NCBI RefSeq assembly: GCF_003026455.1
Contig: NZ_PYMB01000035.1
Location: forward strand, 1 to 40,113
Source of the DNA: Photobacterium rosenbergii
Lineage (GTDB): Bacteria; Pseudomonadota; Gammaproteobacteria; Enterobacterales; Vibrionaceae
Reading direction: 5' to 3'
Length of the DNA: 40,113 nt
Of the stretch, positions 32,554 to 40,113 are shown piece by piece (within the stretch, counting starts at the first letter, position 1; each line of letters begins with the position of its first letter). The notes under the pieces are model-generated. The model was given only the letters and a program-made list of their open reading frames with translations. It did not search any database and had not been told where the DNA came from. The translations under genes were made by a program, and so were the position numbers.

Positions 32554-33642
32554 GTGTTTCGAAAAGCAACGGTTGCTCTATTAATTATGGGATTGGTGGG
32601 CTGCGCCAAGCCCACTGATCGTGGTCAACAATACCTTGATGGGGAGTTTGATCAGGTACTCAACCAAGTGGCGGTTGTGGAATCAGACAAGCCAAGAGAT
32701 TTCAGTGAATTTCGCAATCAGATGGAGAAGGTTATCGAACGCTCTCCATCGATGGCGGCGACCTACCAACCCCTTTACCAGCAGATAGAAAACTGGGTCG
32801 CGGCGGGTAGTGAACTGTCTGATCTGGGAACCTATGGTATCGAAGTTGCCCAGATGGGCGGCGGGGATGGCAATGGCAACGTGATGTTTACCGGTTATTT
32901 CTCGCCGGTGATTGAGTTGCGCCATCAGCCGGATGAGGTCTTCCGTTATCCCGTTTATGGTATGCCCGAATGTGAGGCGAAGTGCCCGAGTCGGGCTGAG
33001 ATTTATGCGGGGGCCTTGGAAGGCAAAGGGCTTGAGCTAGGCTACAGCGCCTCTATGCTTGATGTGTTTATGATGGAAGTACAGGGTAGCGGCTTTGTCC
33101 ATTTTGATGACAATGACCAGCTTCAGTACTTTGCCTATAGAGGGAAAAACGGCCATCGTTACGTCAGTATTGGCCGTATCCTGATCGAACGTGGCGAAGT
33201 ACCGCGTGAGAAGATGTCGCTCAAGGCAATAGACGAGTGGGTCAGCCAGCAGGACGAGGATACAGTCCGCGAGTTGCTGGAGCAGAATCCGTCTTATGTC
33301 TTTTTTAAACCGCAAGATAACCTCGATGTGATGGGGACCGCAGGGATCCCGTTGCAGGCGCATGCCGCGGTAGCAGCCGATCGCGACTACCTGCCGATGG
33401 GCAGTGTGCTGCTGGCAGAAGTGCCCCAACTCGATGAAGCCGGGAACTGGAACGGGAAGCATGTGCTTAAATTGCTAATGGCACTCGATACCGGCGGTGC
33501 GGTGAAGAAAAACCACCTTGACCTATACCATGGTATGGGTACTCAAGCTGGAGTGGACGCAGGCCATTACAAACACTTTGGCCGGGTCTGGAAGTTGGGC
33601 CTCCAGGGTACAAAGACCGGGCAACCATGGGTTACCCCATAA
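32554..33642 (+). CDS. mltA: Membrane-bound lytic murein transglycosylase A
   Basis: MltA cleaves peptidoglycan glycan strands to 1,6-anhydro-muropeptides at the inner face of the outer membrane. The product (about 362 residues) has a lipobox ending GLVGC. The MltA domain follows with GYFSPVIELRHQPDEVFRYP, MLDVFMMEVQGSGFVHF, GIPLQAHAAVAADRDYLPMG, and the C-terminal 3D domain LLMALDTGGAVKKNHLDLY, in which Asp312 corresponds to the catalytic Asp308 of E. coli MltA. GTG 32554 is preferred over TTG 32548 because AGGA lies six bases before it. The gene ends at a strong hairpin before tcdA. Confidence 0.95.
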   Translation: MFRKATVALLIMGLVGCAKPTDRGQQYLDGEFDQVLNQVAVVESDKPRDFSEFRNQMEKVIERSPSMAATYQPLYQQIENWVAAGSELSDLGTYGIEVAQMGGGDGNGNVMFTGYFSPVIELRHQPDEVFRYPVYGMPECEAKCPSRAEIYAGALEGKGLELGYSASMLDVFMMEVQGSGFVHFDDNDQLQYFAYRGKNGHRYVSIGRILIERGEVPREKMSLKAIDEWVSQQDEDTVRELLEQNPSYVFFKPQDNLDVMGTAGIPLQAHAAVAADRDYLPMGSVLLAEVPQLDEAGNWNGKHVLKLLMALDTGGAVKKNHLDLYHGMGTQAGVDAGHYKHFGRVWKLGLQGTKTGQPWVTP

Positions 33643-33696
33643 TGGATTGGCAGGTATAGCTTGCTTGTTTGGCTTCGGCTGACTGGACAATTTCCC

Positions 33697-33726
33697 AAAG
33701 AGTGCGTATAAATCGCACTCTTTCTT
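33697..33726 (+). terminator. Terminator of mltA
   Basis: The stem AAAGAGTGCG / CGCACTCTTT with a seven-base loop is followed by CTTT, 54 bases after the mltA stop and just before tcdA. Confidence 0.8.
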
Positions 33727-33756
33727 TATGAATGTGTGAATCAGCGCGGAACAGCC

Positions 33757-34569
33757 ATGCGAGAACTAGATACCCCAGCATCAGACAATTACAACCAACG
33801 TTTCGGCGGGACCCGTCGCCTGTATGGTAACAGCGAAGTGGAAATCTTCCGTGCCGCACATGTGTGCGTAATTGGTATTGGCGGTGTGGGCTCATGGGCC
33901 GCAGAAGCACTGGCTCGTTCAGGTATCGGGGAGTTGACCCTGATTGATATGGATGATGTTTGTGTTACCAACATCAACCGCCAGATCCATGCCATGTCGG
34001 GCACGGTAGGCCAGAGCAAAATCGAAGTGATGGCTGAGCGTATCAAGCTGATCAACCCAGAGTGCAAGGTCAACTTGATTGACGACTTCATTACCCCGGA
34101 AAATGTGTCTGAGTACATCGACGGTCGCTATGACTATGTGCTGGATGCCATTGATAGCATGAAACCGAAAGCGGCACTACTGGCTTACTGCAAAAGCAAT
34201 AAGCTTAAAGTGATCACCACAGGTGGTGCGGGTGGCCAGATTGACCCGACCCAGATCCAGATTGCCGACTTGACCAAAACCATTCAGGATCCGCTGGCGA
34301 AAAAGCTGCGTGACACTTTGCGTCGCCACCACAATTTCCCGAAGAACCCAAAACGTAAGTTTGGTATCGATTGTGTGTTCTCGACTGAGCAACTGAAGTA
34401 TCCACAGGCTGATGGCTCGGTGTGTGGTGTGAAGTCGACAGCGGAAGGTCCTAAGCGAATGGACTGTGCTAGTGGTTTCGGTGCCGCGACGATGGTGACC
34501 GCGACCTTTGGCTTTGTGGCGGTATCTCGTATTCTGCAAAAGCTGGTGGATAAGCACTTACAGAAATAA
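33757..34569 (+). CDS. tcdA: tRNA threonylcarbamoyladenosine dehydratase
   Basis: TcdA (CsdL/YgdL) is an E1-like enzyme that uses ATP to cyclise t6A37 of tRNA to ct6A, working with CsdA and CsdE. The product (270 residues) has the nucleotide-binding motif CVIGIGGVGSWAAEALARSG (about 37-56), DMDDVCVTNINRQIHA, the ThiF-type VTTGGAGGQIDPTQIQ (as ITTGGAGGQIDPTQIQ here), and TAEGPKRMDCASGFGAATMV near the end. It matches E. coli TcdA closely. ATG 33757 is chosen over GTG 33736, since similarity begins just after it. It converges with csdE across a terminator. Confidence 0.95.
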   Translation: MRELDTPASDNYNQRFGGTRRLYGNSEVEIFRAAHVCVIGIGGVGSWAAEALARSGIGELTLIDMDDVCVTNINRQIHAMSGTVGQSKIEVMAERIKLINPECKVNLIDDFITPENVSEYIDGRYDYVLDAIDSMKPKAALLAYCKSNKLKVITTGGAGGQIDPTQIQIADLTKTIQDPLAKKLRDTLRRHHNFPKNPKRKFGIDCVFSTEQLKYPQADGSVCGVKSTAEGPKRMDCASGFGAATMVTATFGFVAVSRILQKLVDKHLQK

Positions 34570-34594
34570 AGTGCGGATACCATTAGATAAAAGA

Positions 34595-34621
34595 AAAGCG
34601 AGGTTCAACCTCGCTTTTTTG
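34595..34621. terminator. Terminator between tcdA and csdE
   Basis: The stem AAGCGAGGTT / AACCTCGCTT is followed by a T-run. It stops the rightward tcdA transcript; A-rich flanking sequence would let it also act on the leftward csdA-csdE transcript. Confidence 0.88.
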
Positions 34622-34647
34622 ATATTACCTGCCGAAGGGTGCTTTTC

Positions 34648-35079
34648 TTACCCTTCAGCCAATGCTTTGATCTGCTCCACGATTGCCTTGAGTCCGTTGC
34701 CTCGGGAAGGACTTAGGTGGGCAATCAGGTTGAGTTGCTCGAAATAACCATCGATATCGAACGATTGGATCTGCTCGGCATTCTTGCCTTCATAGGCGGC
34801 GAGTACCAAGGTGATCAGGCCGCGGACAATACGTGCATCGGAGTCCGCTGCAAAATGGAAGCTGCCGTCTGCCTGCTGCTGGTGGGTCAGCCACACTTGG
34901 CTTTCACAACCGCTGACCTTGAGCTTGTCCTGCTTAAGTGCTTCCGGCATTGCCGGTAGTTTCTTCCCCAATTGGATCACATTGCGGTAGCGATCTTCCC
35001 AGCCGTTGGCTTGGCTCATTAGCTCGACAATCGCCTCGCAGGTAATTTCGGTACCAAAAGGGTGGCTTGGCAGCGTCAT
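34648..35079 (-). CDS. csdE: Sulfur acceptor protein CsdE
   Basis: CsdE is a SufE-family protein that takes a persulfide from cysteine desulfurase CsdA. The 143-residue product has the family core GWEDRYRNVIQLGKKLPAMP and the active-site loop KVSGCESQVWL, with Cys58 corresponding to the sulfur-accepting Cys61 of E. coli CsdE. ARIVRGLITLVLAAYEGK follows. It is the second gene of a csdA-csdE operon, eight bases after csdA. With TcdA next door, the set supports ct6A tRNA modification. Confidence 0.94.
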   Translation of the reverse strand: MTLPSHPFGTEITCEAIVELMSQANGWEDRYRNVIQLGKKLPAMPEALKQDKLKVSGCESQVWLTHQQQADGSFHFAADSDARIVRGLITLVLAAYEGKNAEQIQSFDIDGYFEQLNLIAHLSPSRGNGLKAIVEQIKALAEG

Positions 35080-35087
35080 AATCTCTC

Positions 35088-36308
35088 CTAAAGCAGGCTG
35101 CAGGCTTTGTGCAGCGCAGCAATAAATTGGTCAATATCTTGTTCGGTATTATACAGGGCAATCGATACCCGTAGTGTGCCGCTGACGCCAAGGGCATCCA
35201 TCATCGGATGGGCGCAATGGTGGCCGGCGCGCAGCGCAATACCTTGTTGGTCGAGCAAGGTGGCAATATCTTGATGGTGCACACCTTCAACAACAAAGGA
35301 AAATAGGCTCGCATCTGATTGTAGGCCGACTACCTGCAAATCTTCGATATCTTGTATCCCTTCGATAGCACGCTGGCGTAGGGCGTGGATATGCTGCTCG
35401 GCTCCTTCCCGGTCGATATTGCCCAGCCAGTTGATGGCTGCGGCCATGGCTAGGCTACCGGCGACATTGGGCGTACCGGCTTCGAACTTACCCGGCAGGG
35501 CGGAGAATGTGGTGCCCTCAAAACTCACCTTTTCCACCATCTTACCGCCACCGTGCCAAGGCGGCATTGCCTCGAGCAGCGCTTTCTTGCCATACAACAC
35601 GCCAATGCCAGCAGGGGCAAAAATTTTGTGGCCAGAGAAGACATAGAAATCGGCATCGAGTGCCTGCACATCGACAGCTTCGTGGGCAACGGCCTGAGCG
35701 CCGTCAATCACAGTGACAGCCCCAATATTGTGTGCAGCCTGAATAATGGTCTCGACCGGGTTGCGGGTACCCGTCACATTGGTGACATGGGCAACGGCCA
35801 CAATCTTGGTTTTAGCTGTCAATAATTGGGAAAAAGCCTCTATATCCAAGGTGCAATCACCATGCATTGGGATTTTAACGACTTTAGCCCCAGTCTGCTC
35901 AGCAACGATCTGCCACGGTACGATATTGGCGTGGTGTTCAAGCTCGCTGACCAGTATTTCATCGCCTGGTTGCAGGGTGTTACGGGCATAAGTTTGGGCG
36001 ATCAGGTTAAGGGCTTCGGTTGCCCCACGAGTCCAGATTACTTCTTTGCTGTCAGCGGCGTTGATGAAGTGCTGGACGGTCTCTCTTGCTTGCTCAAATT
36101 GTGCCGTAGCGGTTGCGGTAAGGGTATGGCTACCACGATGGACGTTGGCATTGTGGCCACTGTAGTACTGCCGGATTGTCTCAATCACCTCAAGCGGCTT
36201 TTGGGTAGTGGCTGCACTGTCGAGGTAGACCAGTGGCTGGCCATTGCATTCTTGGGCCAGGGCAGGGAATTGCTGGCGAATACGCTGGATATCAAATTGG
36301 GCAGTCAT
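35088..36308 (-). CDS. csdA: Cysteine desulfurase CsdA
   Basis: CsdA is a PLP enzyme that converts cysteine to alanine and a protein persulfide. The 406-residue product is a group II (SufS-like) desulfurase: VYLDSAATTQKP at the N-terminus, VSELEHHANIVPWQ (PLP-stacking His), VIDGAQAVAHE (Asp202), FSGHKIFAPAGIGVLYG with the PLP-binding Lys228, and the active-site loop LRAGHHCAHPMMDALG with Cys365. It is the first gene of csdA-csdE. The ribosome binding site before ATG 36308 is weak. The terminator of GcvB lies upstream on the same strand, so csdA needs its own promoter in the 150 bases between. Confidence 0.96.
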   Translation of the reverse strand: MTAQFDIQRIRQQFPALAQECNGQPLVYLDSAATTQKPLEVIETIRQYYSGHNANVHRGSHTLTATATAQFEQARETVQHFINAADSKEVIWTRGATEALNLIAQTYARNTLQPGDEILVSELEHHANIVPWQIVAEQTGAKVVKIPMHGDCTLDIEAFSQLLTAKTKIVAVAHVTNVTGTRNPVETIIQAAHNIGAVTVIDGAQAVAHEAVDVQALDADFYVFSGHKIFAPAGIGVLYGKKALLEAMPPWHGGGKMVEKVSFEGTTFSALPGKFEAGTPNVAGSLAMAAAINWLGNIDREGAEQHIHALRQRAIEGIQDIEDLQVVGLQSDASLFSFVVEGVHHQDIATLLDQQGIALRAGHHCAHPMMDALGVSGTLRVSIALYNTEQDIDQFIAALHKACSLL

Positions 36309-36464
36309 GGTGTGTCACATAGCAAAAAAGACAAGGGGGAGATCATGCGGTGAAAAAAACAATAGGGCAAGTATTTCTCCGGTTGCTTCAATTATAAGTG
36401 GTGGGACGTTGGCTCGTCGAGACAGGCAAAGAGTATGCAGCGAAAGATGTGAAGAGCTAAGGGT

Positions 36465-36659
36465 AAAAAAAAGGCACTGCGTTGGGGCGCAGTGCCAAGA
36501 ATTAATTTTGACAGACAGGTCAAAAATACAGGAAGTAAAATTGGTAGATTGACTACCTATCCGGCATAACCCGGACAATATGCAAACACAACATCGCAAC
36601 TGTGCGGTCGGCCAAAAGCCTGAGGGCTAAAAACTTGGCCTTGCTCACCGTTGCGGGGC
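36465..36659 (-). ncRNA. gcvB: GcvB small RNA
   Basis: The minus strand between csdA and gcvA holds a clear GcvB. Its G/U-rich R1 seed reads GTTGCGATGTTGTGTTTGCA (around 36581-36600). The conserved segment ACTTCCTGTATTTTTGACC, followed by TGTCTGTC, lies at about 36510-36536. The RNA ends in a strong hairpin GGCACTGCG / CGCAGTGCC with a T-run. GcvB is an Hfq-dependent repressor of amino-acid and peptide transporter mRNAs in enterobacteria and vibrios, and it is activated by GcvA, encoded divergently here as in E. coli. The 5' end is set from the promoter and is accurate to a few bases. Confidence 0.93.
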
Positions 36660-36661
36660 AA

Positions 36662-36727
36662 ATCATATGGTTTATGTAGCACTTGAACAATGGACAATTT
36701 ATAATGTTTCCCATAAAAAAAACTAAT
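36662..36727. promoter_or_regulatory. Divergent gcvB / gcvA promoters
   Basis: For gcvB, the minus strand has TTGTTC (36690-36685), a 17-base gap and TATGAT (36667-36662). For gcvA, the plus strand has a perfect TATAAT (36700-36705) with no good -35, as expected for an activated or autoregulated gene. A CTAAT motif at 36723-36727 resembles the GcvA half-site and lies just before the gcvA ribosome binding site. Confidence 0.7.
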
Positions 36728-36738
36728 GCAGGAAAAGT

Positions 36739-37659
36739 ATGTCTAGACGTCTCCCCCCACTCAATTCACTAAAAGTCTTTGAAGCGGCGGCCAGAAACCT
36801 CAGTTTTACCCGTGCGGCAGAAGAGTTATTTGTCACACAAGCTGCTGTAAGCCACCAGATTAAAGCCCTTGAAGAATTTTTGGGGCTCAAATTATTTCGC
36901 CGTCGTAATCGCTCTTTATTGCTAACTGAAGAGGGTCAAAGTTACTTTCTTGACATAAAAGACATCTTTTCTGCAATCTCAGATGCCACGGATAAGGTCT
37001 TAGAACGCGGCGCGAAAGGGGCACTAACCATTAGTTTACCTCCTAGTTTTGCTATCCAGTGGTTGGTTCCTCGCTTGGCCGACTTTAACGAGCAGCACCC
37101 GGATATTGATGTGCGGATCAAAGCGGTGGATCTGGATGAAGGTTCTTTGACGGAAGATGTCGATGTGGCTATCTATTATGGCCGGGGCAATTGGCCGGGC
37201 TTGCGGGCCGATAAGCTTTACCAAGAATTCCTACTGCCGGTTTGCTCGCCGATGTTGTTAAACGGCTCGAAGCCGCTACGTACCTTGGAGGATCTGAAAC
37301 TCCATACTCTTTTGCATGATACTTCGCGCAAAGAGTGGAAAAACTATGTGCGCCACCATGGTATTGAAGGCACCAATGTTAACCAGGGGCCAATCTTTAG
37401 CCACTCGACCATGGTGCTGCAGGCCGCAGCACACGGTCAGGGGATTGCTTTGGGTAACAATGTATTGGCGCAGCCTGAACTGGAAGCTGGTCGCTTGGTT
37501 TGCCCGTTCGATGAAGTGTTGATGAGCAAGAATGCTTTCTTCTTAGTCTGTCAGGAGCGCCAGGCCGAAACCGGACGTATCCAGGTTTTCCGTGATTGGG
37601 TGTTGGCAAAAGCCGCCCGCGAGCAGGAAGACATGCCAGATGTGGAAGACGAGCTATAA
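36739..37659 (+). CDS. gcvA: Transcriptional regulator GcvA
   Basis: GcvA is the LysR-type regulator of the glycine cleavage genes and the activator of gcvB. The 306-residue protein matches E. coli GcvA strongly: RRLPPLNSLKVFEAAARNLS, FTRAAEELFVTQAAVSHQIK (helix-turn-helix), LGLKLFRRRNRSLLLTEEGQ, then DVDVAIYYGRGNWPGLR and FSHSTMVLQAAAHGQGIAL in the effector domain. AGGA lies before the ATG. The following hydrolase gene starts 20 bases after its stop, suggesting an operon gcvA-hydrolase-ygdD-rlmM. Confidence 0.96.
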   Translation: MSRRLPPLNSLKVFEAAARNLSFTRAAEELFVTQAAVSHQIKALEEFLGLKLFRRRNRSLLLTEEGQSYFLDIKDIFSAISDATDKVLERGAKGALTISLPPSFAIQWLVPRLADFNEQHPDIDVRIKAVDLDEGSLTEDVDVAIYYGRGNWPGLRADKLYQEFLLPVCSPMLLNGSKPLRTLEDLKLHTLLHDTSRKEWKNYVRHHGIEGTNVNQGPIFSHSTMVLQAAAHGQGIALGNNVLAQPELEAGRLVCPFDEVLMSKNAFFLVCQERQAETGRIQVFRDWVLAKAAREQEDMPDVEDEL

Positions 37660-37679
37660 CTGGGGAGATCGGAAAGACT

Positions 37680-38351
37680 ATGACTGAATACATCATTGAT
37701 ACCCCACCGAGCGGGGAGTATAGCGCGACGTTCTTGTTTGCCCACGGTGCTGGGGCTGGTATGGATCACGAGTTCATGGCTGATATTGCCAAGGGCTTGT
37801 CCCTCAAAGGGATCCGGGTGATACGGTTTGATTTTCCCTACATGGTAAAACGCCGTGAAGATGGCAAGAAGCGACCGCCGGACAGGCAGCCTAAGTTATT
37901 GCTCGACTTCCAACGCCATATTGAGGCTTTTGCTTCGGAAGGCGACTTGGTCATTGGCGGCAAATCCATGGGGGGGCGTATGGCGAGCCTGATCGTGACC
38001 GATATCGCCAATGAGTCGCCGGATGTGGTGAACTGCCAAGAGAAAGTCAAAGGCGTTGCCTGCCTAGGCTTTCCTTTCCACCCGCCGGGCAAGCCGGAGA
38101 ACTTTCGCGGTGAGCATTTGAAAACTATCACCTTGCCGACCCTTATCCTGCAGGGAGAGCGCGATACTTTTGGGACCCGCAGCGAGGTTGAAGGGTGGGA
38201 TTATGCCCAAACGGTTGACGTGAGTTTCTTACCTGACGGCGATCATAGCTTTAAGCCGCGCAAGGCTTCGGGCCACACTGAGCCTGGCAATCGCCAGTTG
38301 GCGGTGAAAGCATTGGCGGCATTTATTAACGCATGCACAGCCAAGGAGTAA
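37680..38351 (+). CDS. Alpha/beta hydrolase family protein
   Basis: The product (223 residues) is a small cytoplasmic alpha/beta hydrolase of the dienelactone-hydrolase-like group. Visible are the oxyanion region FLFAHGAGAGMDHEF, the nucleophile elbow GGKSMGGRMASL (Ser), LILQGERDTFG (Asp) and LPDGDHSFKP (His). The open frame extends to 37596, inside gcvA, but GGAAAG before ATG 37680 fixes the start. The substrate is unknown. In E. coli gcvA is followed directly by ygdD and rlmM, so this gene is an addition to that order. It lies three bases before ygdD. Confidence 0.87.
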   Translation: MTEYIIDTPPSGEYSATFLFAHGAGAGMDHEFMADIAKGLSLKGIRVIRFDFPYMVKRREDGKKRPPDRQPKLLLDFQRHIEAFASEGDLVIGGKSMGGRMASLIVTDIANESPDVVNCQEKVKGVACLGFPFHPPGKPENFRGEHLKTITLPTLILQGERDTFGTRSEVEGWDYAQTVDVSFLPDGDHSFKPRKASGHTEPGNRQLAVKALAAFINACTAKE

Positions 38352-38354
38352 GGC

Positions 38355-38738
38355 ATGGGAAATCAACTAAGCCGATGGATGCTGGTGTTTGCGGCATTGA
38401 GTGGTGCGGTGACGGTATCGTTGGGGGCGTTTGCTGCCCATGGCCTGAAGTCACAGTTGCCACCGTATTTGCTCGGGGTGTTTGAAACTGGCGTTCAATA
38501 TCAGGCATGGCATACCTTGGCAATTTTCGGTTGTGCAATATTGGCACGCATTCTTCCGTCAAAAGGGGTATTATACGCAGCCCTGTTTTTTGTGGCGGGG
38601 ATCATACTCTTTAGTGGTAGCTTGTATGCGTTGGCACTGACGGGTATCAAGTGGTTTGGCCCCATCACCCCGATGGGAGGCGTCTGTTTTATCATAGGCT
38701 GGGTAGCGCTTGCAGTGGCTGCCTGGCGATCAGCTTGA
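38355..38738 (+). CDS. ygdD: DUF423 inner-membrane protein (YgdD)
   Basis: The 127-residue product has four hydrophobic helices and the DUF423 signature: SGAVTVSLGAFAAHGLK near the N-terminus, FETGVQYQAWHTLAIFG, then LFSGSLYALALTGIKWFGPI, TPMGGVCFIIGWVALA. The function is unknown. Its place between gcvA and rlmM matches ygdD of E. coli. AAGGAG precedes the ATG. Confidence 0.93.
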   Translation: MGNQLSRWMLVFAALSGAVTVSLGAFAAHGLKSQLPPYLLGVFETGVQYQAWHTLAIFGCAILARILPSKGVLYAALFFVAGIILFSGSLYALALTGIKWFGPITPMGGVCFIIGWVALAVAAWRSA

Positions 38739-38747
38739 GGGTTGAGA

Positions 38748-39830
38748 GTGAATCAAGTTCTGTTGTACTGCCGTCCCGGTTTCGAGAAGGAATGTGCCGG
38801 TGAAGTTCAAGACAAAGCAAATGCACTGGAGTTGTATGGCTTTCCTCGCGCAAAAAACAATACTGGCTATGTGTTGTTTGAGTTTTACCAGTCGGGCGAT
38901 GCGGACAAGTTTATCCAGTTGCAGCCTTTTTCCGAGCTGATCTTTGCCCGCCAGATGGTCGCGGTAATGCCGGTGCTCGAAGATCTGCCGCAAGAAGACC
39001 GCATTTCTCCAATCATGGAAATGGTGGCAGACTTCCCTCGCTGTGGTGATCTGCGTGTAGAAACACCGGATACTAACGAAGCCAAAGAACTGTTGAAATT
39101 CTGCCGCAAGTTTACTGTGCCGCTGCGTCAGGCGCTGCGTAAATCAGGTGCGATGTACGCCAAAGACAACCCGAAAAAGCCGGTCTTGCACCTGTGTTTC
39201 ATTGCGCCGGGCTGCTGTTTTGTGGGTTACTCCTACACCACCAACAACTCGCCATTCTTTATGGGGATCCCGCGCCTTAAGTTCCCGTCGGATGCGCCAA
39301 GCCGCTCGACGCTGAAGCTTGAAGAAGCATTCCATGTATTTATCCCACGTGAAGAGTGGGATGAGCGCCTCGCTGCCGGTATGTGGGGCGTCGACTTGGG
39401 GGCTTGCCCTGGCGGTTGGACTTACCAACTGGTGAAGCGCTCGATGTTTGTCCATGCGATTGATAACGGCCAGATGGCACAGAGCCTGATGGACACCGGA
39501 CAAGTTAAGCATCATGCGGTTGATGGCTTCAAGTTCGAACCACCCCGTAAGAACGTGACCTGGATTGTCTGTGACATGATCGAAAAGCCAGCGCGAGTGG
39601 CTCACCTAATGGGTGACTGGCTGATCAAAGGCTGGGCTAAAGAAGCGATCTTCAACCTCAAACTGCCAATGAAAGGCCGTTACGATGAGGTTCTTCAGGA
39701 CATCGAAAACCTGAAAGTATACCTTATCCAGAATGGGGTGAAGTTCAACCTGCAGGCCAAGCACCTTTACCACGACCGTGAGGAAATCACGGTACATATC
39801 CAGCGCTTGGATAACCGCTCGCCGCACTAG
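38748..39830 (+). CDS. rlmM: 23S rRNA 2'-O-ribose C2498 methyltransferase RlmM
   Basis: RlmM methylates the ribose of C2498 in the peptidyl-transferase centre of 23S rRNA. The product (360 residues) has an N-terminal THUMP-type domain (LYCRPGFEKECAGEVQDK ... PFSELIFARQMV), KELLKFCRKFTVPLRQALR, FIAPGCCFVGYSYTTNNSPF, and a Rossmann methyltransferase with VDLGACPGGWTYQLV (about 215-229, SAM site) and IFNLKLPMKGRYDEV, where the Lys of the K-D-K-E catalytic set lies. The frame opens at TTG 38742, but GAGG spacing and the match to MNKVVLLCRPGF of E. coli place the start at GTG 38748. A terminator follows. Confidence 0.96.
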   Translation: MNQVLLYCRPGFEKECAGEVQDKANALELYGFPRAKNNTGYVLFEFYQSGDADKFIQLQPFSELIFARQMVAVMPVLEDLPQEDRISPIMEMVADFPRCGDLRVETPDTNEAKELLKFCRKFTVPLRQALRKSGAMYAKDNPKKPVLHLCFIAPGCCFVGYSYTTNNSPFFMGIPRLKFPSDAPSRSTLKLEEAFHVFIPREEWDERLAAGMWGVDLGACPGGWTYQLVKRSMFVHAIDNGQMAQSLMDTGQVKHHAVDGFKFEPPRKNVTWIVCDMIEKPARVAHLMGDWLIKGWAKEAIFNLKLPMKGRYDEVLQDIENLKVYLIQNGVKFNLQAKHLYHDREEITVHIQRLDNRSPH

Positions 39831-39846
39831 TGTCAGGCCGAGTCAT

Positions 39847-39874
39847 AAAACACCACCTCCGGGTGGTGTTTTTG
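39847..39874 (+). terminator. Terminator of rlmM
   Basis: The stem AAAACACCACC / GGTGGTGTTTT with a TCCG loop is followed by T's, 16 bases after the rlmM stop. Confidence 0.92.
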
Positions 39875-39907
39875 TATTTGTCGGATAGAAAATATGGAGT
39901 GGTAATC

Positions 39908-39960
39908 GGTCCTAGGAATAGCGGGCCCTTGGTGCTTGGAAAAGCAAAAATCAAAAGCTT
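39908..39960 (+). repeat. Third copy of the 53-bp element
   Basis: The sequence starting GGTCCTAGGAATAGCGGGCC and continuing to TTGGAAAAGC ... AAAAGCTT aligns along its length with 403-456 and 571-623. It again directly follows a terminator hairpin, and here it lies 34 bases before an insertion-sequence end. Confidence 0.75.
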
Positions 39961-39994
39961 GAACAGCGAGGGTTTTGTAAATTCTGCTCTGAAG

Positions 39995-40113
39995 TGACCC
40001 CCTAAAAGTAGACACCTCTTTATTAGGAATAAGAGGTGATTATATGAAAGTTGTTACTAGACGAAGCTTTACCGACGAATTCAAGCTTGCTGCAGTTCAA
40101 GAATCTATCGATT
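39995..40113 (+). mobile_element. Left end of an IS3-family insertion sequence (truncated by window edge)
   Basis: TGACCCCCTAAAAGTAGACA resembles the terminal inverted repeat of IS3-family elements. A ribosome binding site (AGAGGTG) and a transposase OrfA start follow at the expected distance. Only the left end is inside the window, so the target duplication and exact subgroup cannot be determined. Confidence 0.8.
40044..40113 (+). CDS. IS3-family transposase OrfA, 5' part only
   Basis: The first 23 codons are visible, including RRSFTDEFKLAAVQ, the usual N-terminal start of the IS3-family OrfA helix-turn-helix protein that binds the terminal repeats. The frame is open to the window edge, and AGAGGTG lies seven bases before the ATG. 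Whether the element is intact cannot be seen. Confidence 0.82.
   Translation, partial: MKVVTRRSFTDEFKLAAVQESID

Noticed and set aside
12480..34890. GCTGGTGG (E. coli Chi) octamers on the plus strand, several within recC, recB and recD and near tcdA/csdE.
   Set aside because: The octamer arises readily from LeuVal or AlaGly codons, the Chi sequence of this organism is unknown, and skew cannot be computed here.
1..40113. CRISPR array, toxin-antitoxin pair, prophage genes or restriction-modification genes.
   Set aside because: No regularly spaced repeats, and no product in the window matched these classes on reading.

Overview
The window looks like a chromosomal segment of a gamma-proteobacterium of the Vibrionaceae, most likely a Photobacterium-type genome. 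The protein sequences are close to E. coli/Vibrio orthologues (RecBCD, DapD, ArgA, CsdA/CsdE/TcdA, GcvA, RlmM). A DUF2850-type protein, which I associate with vibrios, is present. The left edge carries a tRNA-Asp followed by repeated tRNA-tail/terminator cassettes. The genus is an inference; the family is fairly secure.

Layout: (1) 1-630: tRNA-Asp, its terminator, and a repeat zone of degenerate tRNA 3' tails plus terminators. (2) 857-5382: a large VCBS/FG-GAP lipoprotein, a DUF2799-like lipoprotein, an EmrD-like MFS efflux pump and a small membrane protein. (3) 5631-7979: dapD (lysine/peptidoglycan synthesis), then a divergent pair, yebG and a Tag-like DNA glycosylase, around one LexA box. 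(4) 7976-10007: a YeiE-like LysR regulator divergent from a TDT-family transporter. (5) 10149-19590: recC, recB, recD. (6) 20209-30048: nine co-directional genes forming an envelope cluster. They encode a membrane-anchored protein, a MltC-like lytic transglycosylase, five secreted proteins or lipoproteins (several LPP20/FlgT/CsgG-like), a YbdG-type MscS channel and a predicted outer-membrane barrel. A strong sigma70-like promoter precedes them and a terminator follows. (7) 30088-36308: argA with an ARG box, two small genes, mltA, tcdA, csdE, csdA. (8) 36465-39830: the GcvB small RNA divergent from gcvA, then an alpha/beta hydrolase, ygdD (DUF423) and rlmM. (9) 39874-40113: another copy of the left-edge repeat, then the left end of an IS3-type insertion sequence that runs off the window.

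Most of the window is conserved core. In E. coli, recD and argA are convergent neighbours. Here they keep that convergent orientation but are separated by the roughly 10.4 kb envelope cluster, which is the best candidate for an undescribed system. Its proteins would occupy the inner membrane (MscS channel, anchored protein), the cell wall (lytic transglycosylase) and the periplasm/outer membrane (lipoproteins, barrel). The composition suggests a trans-envelope structure or an osmotic/envelope-stress module, but its function is not evident from sequence.
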